The translations under genes were made by a program, and so were the position numbers. A stretch of 64,000 nucleotides of DNA from Telopea speciosissima (taxonomy: Eukaryota; Streptophyta; Magnoliopsida; Proteales; Proteaceae). Location of the stretch: the NCBI RefSeq assembly GCF_018873765.1, contig NC_057925.1, positions 3,302,927-3,366,926 of the forward strand, in the 5' to 3' direction. The notes under the pieces were generated by a model. It ran no database searches. It was given only the letters and a program-made list of their open reading frames with translations, and was not told the DNA's origin. This document shows, piece by piece, positions 23,031-33,559 of this stretch; the stretch's first letter is position 1, and every line of letters starts with the position of its first letter.

Positions 23031-23720
23031 AGCAAAAAAAAATAAAAACTGTTCAAACTCATTCAAAGTTTTAAAATTACCAAAAGACCAAGATGAATAT
23101 AAAATACAAAATGACATTTTTTTTTATTTTAACTATTTTCTCTACTCATTTTAAACTGATATTGTACCATTAGGAAACTTGTCTGGTGGCATGTGTCAAA
23201 TCGTGAAGTGTTATACTTCACAACGAACAGTAACAAGAAAAAAAAAAACCCATAAAAAAAGTGGGGAGGTATTCTTTTGGTAGACCATGGTGATCAAGGG
23301 ACACGAGAGGCATAGAAATCACATTTTGAGAGGTGATTCAAATACTTCATCGAATAGGGTGAATTTTATTCCATTTTTGTGGTTTGGAGCATTGGATGAC
23401 GTGTCGGCGCAATCCCATCTTTGATTAGCCAACAAGAGATTTTTTTTTTTTTAAATAAATGAAGAAGTGTTCTTTATTTACTATTTTATTAAAAATGTCA
23501 TATTACATATCCTTTTTTTTGGTAAAAATATTACATATCCTTAGATTATTGAAAATAATTCCAACAAATTATTAGTTAGTGCCTAGTGAGAGCTATTGTT
23601 TAATGGAAATTTAAGGACCACATCTAATCTTCATATCTGAAATCCTTTGACTTCATTGACATGGAAGTTCTAAGGACCAAACTTGTACAATTACAGTGAA
23701 TGCTTCGTTTTCACAGATTC

Positions 23721-23871
23721 ACGCGTAAACTCCAAAAAAGAAAAACAATATAGAAATAATGAACAGCTCAACTTCTCCATTAAATAACAAACGGACAACA
23801 AGAAGTCTCAATTATCAAAGGAAATGATAGAGAAATCACCATTAGTTGACTTGGAAAATTTCCAAAGTCAA
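23721..23871 (+). promoter_or_regulatory. DC1 gene 1 promoter module: CGCG box and inverted W boxes
   Basis: CACAGATTCACGCGT ends at 23726. The ACGCGT is a CGCG box, a site bound by calmodulin-regulated CAMTA factors. At 23845-23872 lies an almost perfect palindrome, GTTGACTTGGAAAA followed by TTTCCAAAGTCAAC, which carries two W-box cores (TTGAC) pointing at each other, the usual WRKY targets. A TATAAT-type box follows at about 23896. The same order is found before the other two DC1 genes. Confidence 0.6.
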
Positions 23872-23992
23872 CAATAAAAAGATTAAGCTTTGTTTATAAT
23901 TCATACTTCCATGGTATAATCTGAAAAACCCATTTGGGGAATTTGAGTTTCAGTTCAGAATTCACACAGAATCAGAGAGAAGGTGATCAGAG

Positions 23993-25132
23993 ATGGGAAA
24001 ACCCAATTGTCCTTCTGCTTCAATCCACCATTTCAGTCACCCACATCCCCTGGAATTACAGGTAGGCATGAATGTTATAGTTTCATGCTCAGGTTGCAAA
24101 TTGAATGCTTCTGATACATTCTACTCCTGCAAGACCTGTAATTACACCCTTCACATCTCCTGTTCTAAAATGCCTCAACAAATCACTCATCCTGCAGACC
24201 CAAATCACACACTCTCTCTCCTCTCTGTTCCTGCATACCAAGAAGGGTTTTTCAATTGTGATGCTTGTGGTCGAATAGGGAATGGTTTCTCCTACCATTG
24301 CAAAGCCTGCAACAAAGATATACACACCCTTTGTGCTATTAAGCCATTGTCCATTAATCATCAATCCCATCATCACCCACTCACCCTCACCTTCTCACCT
24401 CCTTACCAGAACAAGGGCTTCTCTTGTGATATATGCAAGCAGGTGGGCTTAAATCATTGGCTCTACAGGTGCAATTTATGTGAATTCGATGCTCATCTGG
24501 GTTGTGCAAGCACAAAGCCCAAATTACTTCCACAGATTCAAACTCAGACTCAACCCATTAATCAACAAACAGTACAGAGAACTGTAATTCCTCAGTATCA
24601 AAATGGGTCTCAATTTGTGCCTTCTTACATGCCTTCAAACATGAATAACCCAAACCCAAACCCAAATCAGGTTATGTTTGGAGCTGCTGTTGGGCCTAAT
24701 CATAGAAGTGTGCAACAGGGTAATGGTGTTTTCAGCAATCTGTTTCAGAGAAGCACATACATGCCTTCAAACATGAATAACCCAAACCCAAATCAGGTTG
24801 TGTTTGGAGCTGCCAGGCCTAATCAGAGTAGTGTGCAGCAGGGTAATGGTCTTTTTGACAAAATGCTTCAGAGTGCAGCAACTGGTGCAGCTTCGCAGTT
24901 CGGTAGGTCTGTAGTGCAAGATATTATGGGTGGAGGTGCGAATCACCAAGGCGGCGGTGGTGGTTTTGGTGGTGGTGCTACTGATTTTGGTGACAATTGG
25001 AATGGGGGAACAGATTTTGGTGGCAGTTGCAATGGGGGAATTGATTTTAGTGGTGGTACCTATGATTGTGGTGGAGATTTTTCATCAAGCTTTGATGTGA
25101 ATGGAGGATATGGGAATTGGTCAGGTAACTAA
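23993..25132 (+). CDS. DC1 domain (Cys/His-rich) protein 1, 379 aa
   Basis: Intronless, with ATG in the context GAGATGGGA. Three DC1 zinc-binding units occupy roughly residues 10-60, 65-115 and 120-172; for example HFSHPHPLELQ, CSGCKLNASDTFYSCKTCNY, CDACGRIGNGFSYHCKACNK and CDICKQVGLNHWLYRCNLCE. The rest (from about 180) is a low-complexity tail rich in Pro, Gln, Asn and Gly. A 44-residue block starting YMPSNMNNPNPN is present twice (DNA 24626 and 24758, 132 bp apart), and a Gly/Asp/Phe-rich end contains DFGG and DFSSSF. DC1 proteins are plant-specific zinc proteins, some tied to pathogen response and cell death; the molecular role here is unknown. All zinc ligands appear intact, so it is probably a working gene. 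Confidence 0.9.
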   Translation: MGKPNCPSASIHHFSHPHPLELQVGMNVIVSCSGCKLNASDTFYSCKTCNYTLHISCSKMPQQITHPADPNHTLSLLSVPAYQEGFFNCDACGRIGNGFSYHCKACNKDIHTLCAIKPLSINHQSHHHPLTLTFSPPYQNKGFSCDICKQVGLNHWLYRCNLCEFDAHLGCASTKPKLLPQIQTQTQPINQQTVQRTVIPQYQNGSQFVPSYMPSNMNNPNPNPNQVMFGAAVGPNHRSVQQGNGVFSNLFQRSTYMPSNMNNPNPNQVVFGAARPNQSSVQQGNGLFDKMLQSAATGAASQFGRSVVQDIMGGGANHQGGGGGFGGGATDFGDNWNGGTDFGGSCNGGIDFSGGTYDCGGDFSSSFDVNGGYGNWSGN

Positions 25133-26700
25133 AGTTATAGCTTATAGAAGTTATCTTTTGTTGGTTTATGAGTATGTAAACACAAATTTCTGAGTCAATT
25201 GTATTCAGTATTTCAAAGGAAAATGAAAAACAAAAAATTCAAGTCAGTTGTAATCACAATGGCAATATACATTGTCACTCAAATTTGATTCATGTATAAG
25301 CCTTATCATTCACTGTTTGCTTATAAGATTTCTGCCTAATCATCATAATGTTAATTGGGAAACAATAAGGAAAAAAATTTTGATTTTTAAAATTATGGTG
25401 AAAAATGGTTAAAAGGTAAAAGATATGAGCTAAATGGATTGATCATTGAAAATACATTCCAAGTGCAACGCTTGAGCAACTTTCATCAACCAAGGAGGGT
25501 TTCCCACTTTGTCATTGTGGGGAGAATCTCCTATGCCACACCAATGGTAGTACGCTGACTGGTTTCATCAAGATGGGACACAATAGGGTTGTTAAACGAT
25601 TAGTTCAGTACGATTTTGGTCCGCCCTAAAACCGAACATAACCAATAAGAGAATCGATTCAGTTCGATTCAATTTGATTTTTCTATCAGTTCCAATCACT
25701 CCAATTGGTTCAGGTTAGACTTGGACAACCCTAATAAGGCTGTCAAATGGTTAGGGAAGAGAGAGAAAATGAATAAAAAAATGCCAGTGAGAGGGCTTTT
25801 GAAGCCTACAACATCGAGATCTTTTTCCTGTTTTTATTTACTACTTTATTGAAAGTGTCATAGTACATATTTTTAAAATATTTTTCCAACAAGTTGATTA
25901 GTTATCAAATCTGCAATCCCATGCTTGCAACTTTGCACGAGGCCTTATCACACTTAGCCTGGCATTTTTTGGGGCAATTTTCTAGATCTTGAGATAAGAC
26001 AGAAGTAAGTATAAAGCAAAATCAAATCTACTTATTTTGTAATTAATTTTTGGTAGAAGGTTAGGTATGCTGTCAACTTTCGGTAAGCAAGGGACGTACA
26101 CCAACCACAGGGCTAGACATAGGAGGGCAAGGGGGTCTTTTCCAAAGAGAGAGGAGAGAGGATGACACATATTGGGCACCTAAAAAGCATGCCCAACCTT
26201 TCCCTTTATTTTTTTAGGGGAAAAGAACACTACCTGGTTGTGTCCTGTGCGTGGCTCTTGCGCCTAGAAACAGAGCCACATAAAATGATTGCCCTGTGGA
26301 AAGGTAGAAATCCTCGAGGGCACGGTGGTTATTTTGTGTGGCCTGCTTCTACGAATAGGGGCCCGCATACTGCACGCGACCAGTTCTCTTTCCTTCTTTT
26401 TTATCCCTTAGATCTAGGCACTTTTTTTTTTGGGAAAAGGGTGTATTGTAAACTACTACCCTCTCTCTCTCTCTCTCTCCCCTTCCTTTGAAATGACTCC
26501 TTGCCCCCCTCGTGCACGATGCTTTGACCTGTTGCCTGCTATCTGTGCCTATCCCTCTCTCCCCTCTCCCCTCTCCCCTCCCCCAAATTTTTTTTTTTTT
26601 TTTTTGGGGTAAATGACAATTTTGGGCCCTGGGTTCGTGTTATATAAACCCAAGTCCCATCCAAGGCCATGGATGAGTAGATCTGTAGGTTCAGGACCAA
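25133..26700. other. Spacer between DC1 genes 1 and 2
   Basis: It holds a decayed repeat near 25585-25760 (GTTGTTAAACGATTAG to CTGTCAAATGGTTAGG), a block related to 23500 and 31120 that belongs to the duplicated DC1 upstream region, a CT-rich run at 26461-26600 and poly-T. The ORFs at 26162-26612 are low-complexity. No gene is seen. Confidence 0.5.
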
Positions 26701-26739
26701 AACTTGTACAATCACACTGAACAGATCATCCACAGATTC

Positions 26740-26951
26740 ACGCGTAAACCCCAGAAAAGGCAAAATACAAAGAACAAACAGCTCAGACTTCTCCATTAAA
26801 TAATGAATGGGAAAACAAGAATTCATTCTTAAATCTTATAGTTATCAAACTAAATGATAAAGAAACACAACATGTCTGCACATTGGGTTTACAATATATG
26901 CATCTCCATCACCACTATAATTGACTTTGGAAAAAAAAACCCCGAAGTCAA
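26740..26951 (+). promoter_or_regulatory. DC1 gene 2 promoter module
   Basis: CACAGATTCACGCGT ends at 26745. Then come AACAGCTCAGACTTCTCCAT and the W-box pair TTGACTTTGG (26921) and GAAGTCAA (ends 26951), with a longer A-run between the arms than in gene 1. The order and spacing match the other two promoters. Confidence 0.6.
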
Positions 26952-27067
26952 CAATAAACCGTAATTGTTTGTTCTATAATTCAAACTTACATGGTTGATT
27001 ACAATCTGCAAGACCCATTTGGGGTGTTTGAGTTTAAGTTCAGACAGAGTAGGACAGAGGGTGAGAG

Positions 27068-27943
27068 ATGGGAAATCCGAATTCTCCTCCTTCAATCCAA
27101 CATTTCAGCCACCCACATCCCTTGGAGTTACAACTCTCTAATCCCAATCAAGCAACCATGAACGTTATGGTTTCATGCTCAGGTTGCAAGTTTAATGCTT
27201 CTGATACTTTCTACATCTGCAAGCCCTGCAACTACATCCTTCATATCTCTTGTTCTAAAATGGCTCAGCACATCACTCATCCTTCTGACCCAAAGCACAC
27301 TCTCTCTCTCCTCCCTATTCCTGCATACCCAGATGGGATTTTCAATTGCAATGCCTGTGGAAGATCAGGAAATGGCTTCTCCTACCATTGCCAAGCCTGC
27401 AACATAGACATACACACCCTATGTGCCCTTATGCCATTGTCCATTAATCACCAATTCCACCATCACCCACTCACCCTTACCTTCTCACCTCCCTACCAGT
27501 GCAAGAGTTTCTCTTGTGATATATGCCAGCAGATGGGCTCTAACCATTGGCTCTACAGGTGCAATTTATGTGAATTTGATGCTCATCCGGGTTGTGCAAG
27601 AACTAAGCCCCCAACACCACCTCAGACTCAGCCGATTTATCAACAAACAGTACAGGGAGTTCCAATTCCCCAGTATCAATGTAGACCTTGGGTTGTGCCT
27701 GCCGACATGCCTTCAAACATGAATAACCCAAACCCAAATCAGGTTGTGTTTGGAGCTGCCCGGCCTAATCAGAGAAGTGTGCAGCAGGGTAATGGTCTTT
27801 TAAGCAATCTGCTTCAGAATACCCACAGTGATGCAGCTCAGCAGTTAGGTGGGACTTTGGTGCAAAGTATTATGGGTGGAGGTGGGAGTGGCGGCGATGG
27901 TGGTGGCGTTGGTGGAGATTTTTCATCAAGTTTTGGTAACTAA
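27068..27943 (+). CDS. DC1 domain protein 2, 291 aa (shortened tail)
   Basis: Intronless paralogue of the 23993 gene. It has three DC1 units (HFSHPHPLELQ, CSGCKFNASDTFYICKPCNY, CNACGRSGNGFSYHCQACNI, CDICQQMGSNHWLYRCNLCE), one QTQPIYQQTVQ unit, one MPSNMNNPNPNQ block and a short Gly-rich end DFSSSFGN. After the stop, the next bases still align with the end of gene 1 (GATTGGTCAGGTAATTAA, an in-frame stop at 27970-27972). A small change therefore moved the stop about 9 codons forward. The zinc domains are complete, so it is probably functional. Confidence 0.9.
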   Translation: MGNPNSPPSIQHFSHPHPLELQLSNPNQATMNVMVSCSGCKFNASDTFYICKPCNYILHISCSKMAQHITHPSDPKHTLSLLPIPAYPDGIFNCNACGRSGNGFSYHCQACNIDIHTLCALMPLSINHQFHHHPLTLTFSPPYQCKSFSCDICQQMGSNHWLYRCNLCEFDAHPGCARTKPPTPPQTQPIYQQTVQGVPIPQYQCRPWVVPADMPSNMNNPNPNQVVFGAARPNQRSVQQGNGLLSNLLQNTHSDAAQQLGGTLVQSIMGGGGSGGDGGGVGGDFSSSFGN

Positions 27944-27972
27944 GGAGGATCTGTGGATTGGTCAGGTAATTA

Positions 27973-29566
27973 AAGTTAGGGTAAATTACATGACACTACC
28001 TGAAAATCGAACGACACTCAACTCACTCCCTCTTATTTCAATTCGAATGTATTCAATATTTTTAATTGTATATCAGAGGAAACTCAAAAACAATAAATTC
28101 GAGTCAGTTGTATCAAAATGGCTATATATTGGCACAACAACCCACTTATATTTATCGCATGACATTTCCTTGTTATTCAAATTTATTTTTTTTTTTGGTA
28201 AAAAACAAATCTATTCAGAAGCAGGAAAAGAGCACGAGGCTTTAGACACATCAACTTCTTTTGATGCATGGTAAGTCCTATCATCCACTGTCTGCTTATC
28301 AAAAGGAGGCAAACAAACCTAAAGACAGACTAAAGGCAAAGAAAGCTAAAGCTAAAAAAAGAGACTCAGTTTGCTCACCCAAGAGAAATAAAAAATAATA
28401 AAAAAAAAAAGTACGAGGGATTTGTGAGGCACACCGAGGGGGTCCTTATCCTATTCGATCATCGGGGGATCATAACATATAAATCAGGCCGATCAAGAGC
28501 CATACGGGCCAAAAGAGCCTCCTCCTTTGTCGAAAAGGGAGATGGAATTTTTTGCAATCCCATTCCGAACTTCTTTTCAACATGATGATTTTGTACTGCC
28601 GCTTCAACCGCCTTAACACCAAGATTTGTGCTTCAAATTTATGTTTAATCACGATGTTACATGGGGAGAAAAATAAGGAAAAAAATTGGTTTTTAAAATT
28701 ATGGTAAAAAAAAATGTTAAAGATATGAGCTAAAATAGAATGACCATTAAAAATACATGAGAATAATCCAGTACAAGGCATATGATTGGGTTTGATCACC
28801 AAATTTTACATTAGGGTACTCTAAGGTGGACCTCATCAGTCCATACTGTTGGAAGTTGCCACATCATCTTCCATATGGCGCAATTTAGGTTGGTCTCATT
28901 GCACCAAGTTTCATAAAGTTCTTTGTTGTTCCCCACCTTTTGCCTAGTGACTGCCTTGTAAAATTTGTTTATTTTATTTCACTTTCGCTTGAGTTAACTA
29001 AATGAACCTCACTTGAAGAGGGATGAGAATTTTCATTTTGTTTTTTGATAGACCAAATATCATTACATAGAAGAAGAAAAAGAAAAAATGGCCACTCGCA
29101 ATAACTGGTTGAGTTGTTGTAAATAATAATGATAATGACTAAAGAGAGAACCAAAAGCTTGTTGAAACATTGTCCAAATAATTACATTTGATAGAAGCTA
29201 GTTTAGCTTAGTAACTGTGAACTTAATGGCCCTACAAATATTGCTTTGTCAATGGTTGATGTGGTCTGAGTCACATCATTTGGCATTGCTCTAAAAGCTA
29301 TAGACATCATTAATGGTGTAACATAGAAGAATGCAAAATGGTCTCCCAAATAAAGCATTTCTTAGTTTCAGCGAGGAGTAGTGCCCTCTTCTACTGTGCC
29401 TCTTCGAGTTCTACAAAATTGTCCTCAAATTTAAAGAAGAGTTTCAAAGATCAATTAGTAAAACTGAGGACTATAAAAGTATATTCTTTGGATATATACG
29501 TACACAAGAGGAAAGAGTGAAAAAGAGAATAACACTTAGAATCATTATCTAAAGTGTCACAGACCT
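27973..29566. other. Spacer between DC1 genes 2 and 3, left part
   Basis: 3' flank of DC1 gene 2, poly-T and A-rich stretches (28180-28200, 28390-28410) and unrecognised sequence. The ORFs at 27849-28274 and 28470-28802 have no domain or codon signal I trust. Confidence 0.4.
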
Positions 29567-29576
29567 TTATTTATAA

Positions 29577-29765
29577 GAATTTTTATCCTCTCAATTACAC
29601 TGTTCATACTTGACGTCAAGTACATCTAATAGAGGGAGGTGGACCCCACGTAAATCCTATTCTGGGCAGTGTGTTTGAACAAGGGGTAAGATAATCATTT
29701 TTGTTTTCTCTCTTAGATGTACTTGACGTCAAACACGGGCAATGTAATTGAGAGGATAAAGATCC
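29577..29765. mobile_element. Foldback MITE, family A, copy 3
   Basis: 189 bp. Arms GAATTTTTATCCTCTCAATT and the complement of AATTGAGAGGATAAAGATCC pair, followed by TTGACGTCAAGTACATCTAA and its mirror. The core carries GGGCAGTGTGTTTGAACAAG. It is flanked by TTATTTATAA and CTATTTATAG (8 of 10 bases equal). The arms include the palindrome TTGACGTCAA twice. Confidence 0.85.
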
Positions 29766-29788
29766 CTATTTATAGAGCAAAGATGCCC

Positions 29789-29876
29789 TTATGAAAGGAA
29801 GGACATATATTAAGCCAACGTGGTAAGTGAAGATGAGTGAAAAAGACTTATGAAAGGACATATATTAAGCCAACGT
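29789..29876. repeat. Tandem duplication, about 60 bp
   Basis: TTATGAAAGGA, then CATATATTAAGCCAACGT occurs twice, near 29789 and 29848, just beside the foldback element. Confidence 0.75.
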
Positions 29877-31270
29877 ACAACGTTGGAATCCTTTTGTCCA
29901 AAAAAGTGATTTTTAGTTTCTATTTTACTGAAAATATCTTAAGAGATACATATTTTCAGTAAATTAATTAGTTATTCAGTGCTAAGATACATCTTTTCAA
30001 ATCTGAAATTATGGACATCATTGACATGGTCGGATAAAAGCTATTTTTATTGGAAAATGACATGTTTTTGTGATTGTATAACTTATGTCACGCTTTAATT
30101 GATAGAAATTAATGATGGATAAGCAATTAGATGAAAGGAATCTAAATGATGTCCAATTTATATTAATATCTTACACGTCAATCGAATAGTGAGGAGCAAA
30201 ACGATATATTTAATGAGGAGAATGATGGGAGAGAGACTTTGAAAGGGAAGTACAGTCCAATACGTTTTTTTATTTTTTCATATTTCATAATTGACCAAGT
30301 CTACAAAGATGCATTTAGGTTCCGTTTGGTTATAAGAAAAATTAAAAAGGTAGGAAAGTTTACAAATGTGCATTTAATGAAAGGTTGTTAAATCAATTTG
30401 GTTCCGGTTAATTGGTCTGGTATTAATTCGGTTCAAAATATGAAGAGTAGAAATCAAAACCAAACTATTTATTAAACAATTCCAATATCCTAAACCAAAA
30501 CCAATTAATACATAGTTTTGGTTAAACGGTTTTAACTAGTTTCGGTTTCGATAATGTTTGCTAGTTTGAACTAACACTCTTAAACCCACTTAGAGGTGGA
30601 CCTACGTTTGAAGAACCCATAAAAAATCAAGCATTGATCTTGTCCTTGTACAAGTACCGTCCAATGTCCTCCAAGGCCAGTCACATGACATCCACTGTGG
30701 GACTCACAAGAGGAGTGGATTCCATGTGACTGGCCCTGGAGGGCATCGGACCATACTTGTACAAGGATACAATCCGTGCTCTAAAAAACATCTAATGTTC
30801 TTGGGCTTGAACCACAACATCTAGGCCCAAATTATGATTTCAAAAAAGTGAAAACAGTTTGAAAACAGTTTTAATCTCTTCTAATTTACATGGTGTAAAT
30901 CTATTACAAAACACTAGAGAGTGTATACAGAATACCAGAACTAATTCCACGATTTGAACGGTTTTAAATCAAAATCAAACCGATTAGTAAACAGTTTATC
31001 CGTTCTAATTTATAAGATTTGATTCGATTCGATTCGATTTTATTTTGATAAACAGTTTCGGATTGTAATCTTAATTTAAAATGTTTTACATGAAACATGG
31101 ATCATATAAGGTTGCTTAATACGCAATCCCAATCTTGCAACTTGCATCTTCTCAGGCCAAATCCAACTCTGAGCCTTCTCATATTCACACCTGGGTTCTT
31201 CTGGGTTCGCGTTAGATAAACCCCAAATCATTCCTACCCCAATCATACTAAACACTTCGTCCACAGATTC
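29877..31270. other. Spacer between DC1 genes 2 and 3, right part
   Basis: It contains a decayed repeat rich in GGTTTTGGTT-type sequence (about 30380-30600 and 30950-31080) and the foldback at 30630. A stretch around 31110-31260 belongs to the duplicated DC1 upstream region. No gene is seen. Confidence 0.4.
30630..30781. mobile_element. Foldback element, family B
   Basis: Left arm TCCTTGTACAAGTACCGTCC, CCTCCAAGGCCAGTCACATG; right arm CATGTGACTGGCCCTGGAGG, GGACCATACTTGTACAAGGA. The arms are near-perfect complements around a short centre. No clear target duplication was found. Confidence 0.75.
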
Positions 31271-31435
31271 ACGCGTCAACCGCAGAATAATGCAAAATAC
31301 AAGGAACGAACAGCTCAGACTTGTCCATTAATTCATTCTTAAATCTTAATTACCAAAGGAAATGATAAAGAAACACACACGATCTGTACAGTGCATTACC
31401 ACTATAGTTGACTTAGAAAAAAAATCTGAAGTCAA
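31271..31435 (+). promoter_or_regulatory. DC1 gene 3 promoter module
   Basis: CACAGATTCACGCGT ends at 31276, followed by AACAGCTCAGACTTGTCCAT and the W-box pair GTTGACTTAG (31407) and GAAGTCAA (ends 31435). It is the third copy of the arrangement. Confidence 0.6.
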
Positions 31436-31549
31436 TAATAAACCATAAGCATTGTTCTATAATTCAAGCTTTCATGGTTGCAATCTGCAATACCCATTTG
31501 AGTGTTTTGAGTTTCTTCAGTTCAGAGTCTTCGGTTCAGAGGGTGAGAG

Positions 31550-33343
31550 ATGGGAAAGCCGAATTCTCCTTCTCCTTCTTCTCCTTTAATCCAACATTTC
31601 AGTCACCCACATCCTTTGGAGTTACAAGTCTCTAATCCCAAACAAATAACCACAAAGGTCGTTACTGTTTCATGTGCAGGTTGCAAGTTTAATGCTTCTG
31701 ATACATTCTATGTCTGCAAGCCCTGTAATTACATCCTTCATACAGCATGTTCTAATATGGCTCAGTACATAAATCATCCTGTTGATCCAAATCACACACT
31801 CACTCTTCTTCCTGTTCCTGCATACCCAGATGGGATTTTCAATTGTGATGCTTGTGGTAGATCAGGAAATGGATTCTCTTACCATTGCCAGCTCTGCAAC
31901 ATAGATATACATGCTCTCTGTGCTCTTATGCCATTATCCATTAATCACCAATCTCACCCTCACCCACTCTCACTTACTTTCTCTCCTCCTTACCAGTGCA
32001 AGAGCTTCTCTTGTGATATTTGCCAGCAGATGGGTTCTAACCATTGGCTTTACAGATGCAATTCATGTGAATTTGATGCTCATCTGGGTTGTGCAAGGAG
32101 CAAGTCCAAACCACCACCATTGACTCAGACTCAGCCGATTCATCAACAAACAACAGTACAGGGAATTCCAGTTCCTCAACCCAATACACCACCACAGACT
32201 CAACCTCAGACTCGGCCGATTTATCAACAAACAACAGTACACAGAACTGCAATTCCCCTGCAACCACAACAGAGTCAAACTCAGACTCAACCGATTTATC
32301 AACAAACAACAGTACAGAGAACTGCAATTCCCCAGCAACCACAGCAGACTCTAAATCAGACTAAGCCGATTTATCAGCAAACAGTGCAAAGAACTGTAGT
32401 TGCCCAGCCACCACTGCAGACTCAAGCTCAGACTCAGCCGACTTATCAACAAACCGTGCAGAGTGCTGTAGTTGCCCAGCCACCACCACAGATTCAACAG
32501 CAGACTCGGCCGATTTATCAACAAACAGTGCAGAGTACTGTAGTTGCACAGCCGCCACCAATGAGTCAACCTCAGACTCAGCCGATTTATCAACAAGCAG
32601 TACAGAGACCTGCAATTCCTCAGTATCAATCTGGACCTGCATTCATGCCTTCAAATCCGGTTATGTATGGAGCTGCACGAGGGCCTGTTCAGGGAAGTAT
32701 GATGCAGCCAGCGCAGGGGAATAGTCTTATGAACACTATGATTCAGAGTGTCGCCACTGGTGCAGCTTCGCAGTTCGGTAGGTCTGTGGTGCTAGATCTT
32801 ATGGGTGGAGGCGGGAGTCACGGCGGTGGTCTTTTTGGTAGTGGTGGTGGTGACCAAAATCAGGGTGGGTATGGAGCTCATGCAGGGTATGATAATGACC
32901 CAAACCAGGGTGGGTATGGAGCTCATGCAGGGTATGATAATGACCCAAACCAAGCTGGGTATGGAGCTCATGCAGGGTATGATAATGACCCGAACCAGGT
33001 TGGGTATGGAGCTCATGCCGGGTATGATAATGACCCAAACCAGGGTGGGTATGGAGGTGCTGGGCCTGATCAGATGAGTGGGCAGGAAAGTGTTGATTTT
33101 AGTGCAGATATGTCAGCAAGCTATGGTGGTGGTGGTGGTGGCTGTGATTTTAGTGCTGATGTTTCAGCAAGCTATGATGCTGGTGGTGCTGGTTTTAATG
33201 CAGATGTTTCAGCTAGCTATGATGTTGATGTTGGTGGTGGTGGTGGCTGTGATTTTAGTGCAGATGTTTCAGCAAGCTATGATGCTGGTGGTGCTGATTT
33301 TAGTGCAGATGTTTCAGCTAGCTATGATGACACCAATGGATGA
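31550..33343 (+). CDS. DC1 domain protein 3, 597 aa, with expanded repeat tail
   Basis: Intronless. Residues about 14-185 form three DC1 units like those of its two neighbours. The tail is three blocks of repeats. First, seven copies of a 24-27 residue unit built on QTQPIYQQTVQ, with RTAIPQ or VVAQPP linkers (DNA 32121-32621). Second, after a conserved stretch (NTMIQSVATGAASQFGRSVV), four full copies plus one partial of GGYGAHAGYDNDPNQ (32861-33052). Third, five copies of a DFSADVSASYD-type unit with Gly linkers (33094-33333). The two upstream paralogues have a single QQTVQ unit each. A polyadenylation-type AATAAA lies near 33466. Such Gln/Tyr/Gly-rich tails often support phase separation (inference). 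Confidence 0.9.
   Translation: MGKPNSPSPSSPLIQHFSHPHPLELQVSNPKQITTKVVTVSCAGCKFNASDTFYVCKPCNYILHTACSNMAQYINHPVDPNHTLTLLPVPAYPDGIFNCDACGRSGNGFSYHCQLCNIDIHALCALMPLSINHQSHPHPLSLTFSPPYQCKSFSCDICQQMGSNHWLYRCNSCEFDAHLGCARSKSKPPPLTQTQPIHQQTTVQGIPVPQPNTPPQTQPQTRPIYQQTTVHRTAIPLQPQQSQTQTQPIYQQTTVQRTAIPQQPQQTLNQTKPIYQQTVQRTVVAQPPLQTQAQTQPTYQQTVQSAVVAQPPPQIQQQTRPIYQQTVQSTVVAQPPPMSQPQTQPIYQQAVQRPAIPQYQSGPAFMPSNPVMYGAARGPVQGSMMQPAQGNSLMNTMIQSVATGAASQFGRSVVLDLMGGGGSHGGGLFGSGGGDQNQGGYGAHAGYDNDPNQGGYGAHAGYDNDPNQAGYGAHAGYDNDPNQVGYGAHAGYDNDPNQGGYGGAGPDQMSGQESVDFSADMSASYGGGGGGCDFSADVSASYDAGGAGFNADVSASYDVDVGGGGGCDFSADVSASYDAGGADFSADVSASYDDTNG
32121..33333 (+). repeat. Coding minisatellites in DC1 gene 3
   Basis: The middle block is a clean 45 bp DNA repeat (starts at 32861, 32906, 32951, 32996, partial at 33041) with few differences between units, which points to recent slippage or unequal crossing-over. 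The outer blocks are older and more diverged. All keep the reading frame. Confidence 0.9.
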
Positions 33344-33559
33344 TAAGCAGTTGATCAGGTAATTAACTCCAAGTTATTATTATAGCTTCTGATCAAAGTT
33401 ATTTTCAGCTTCATGATCTTGTGAATATGAAAAAGCTTAATTTGTGTTTCTTTTATTTTATGAACAATAAAAAGTTTGTGCTTCAAGTATTTCCTCTCCT
33501 TTTTCTGTAACCTACATTAATGTCATTGTTTTGGAAGTCTCAAATAAAGGATTCCTCAA

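Noticed and set aside
26162-26612. Two overlapping ORFs
   Set aside because: They are low-complexity CT- and C-rich translation in a spacer; no conserved domain.
32037-33362. ORFs of 70-101 residues in other frames over DC1 gene 3
   Set aside because: They are shadows of the in-frame coding repeats; repeats of a multiple of three keep other frames open too.
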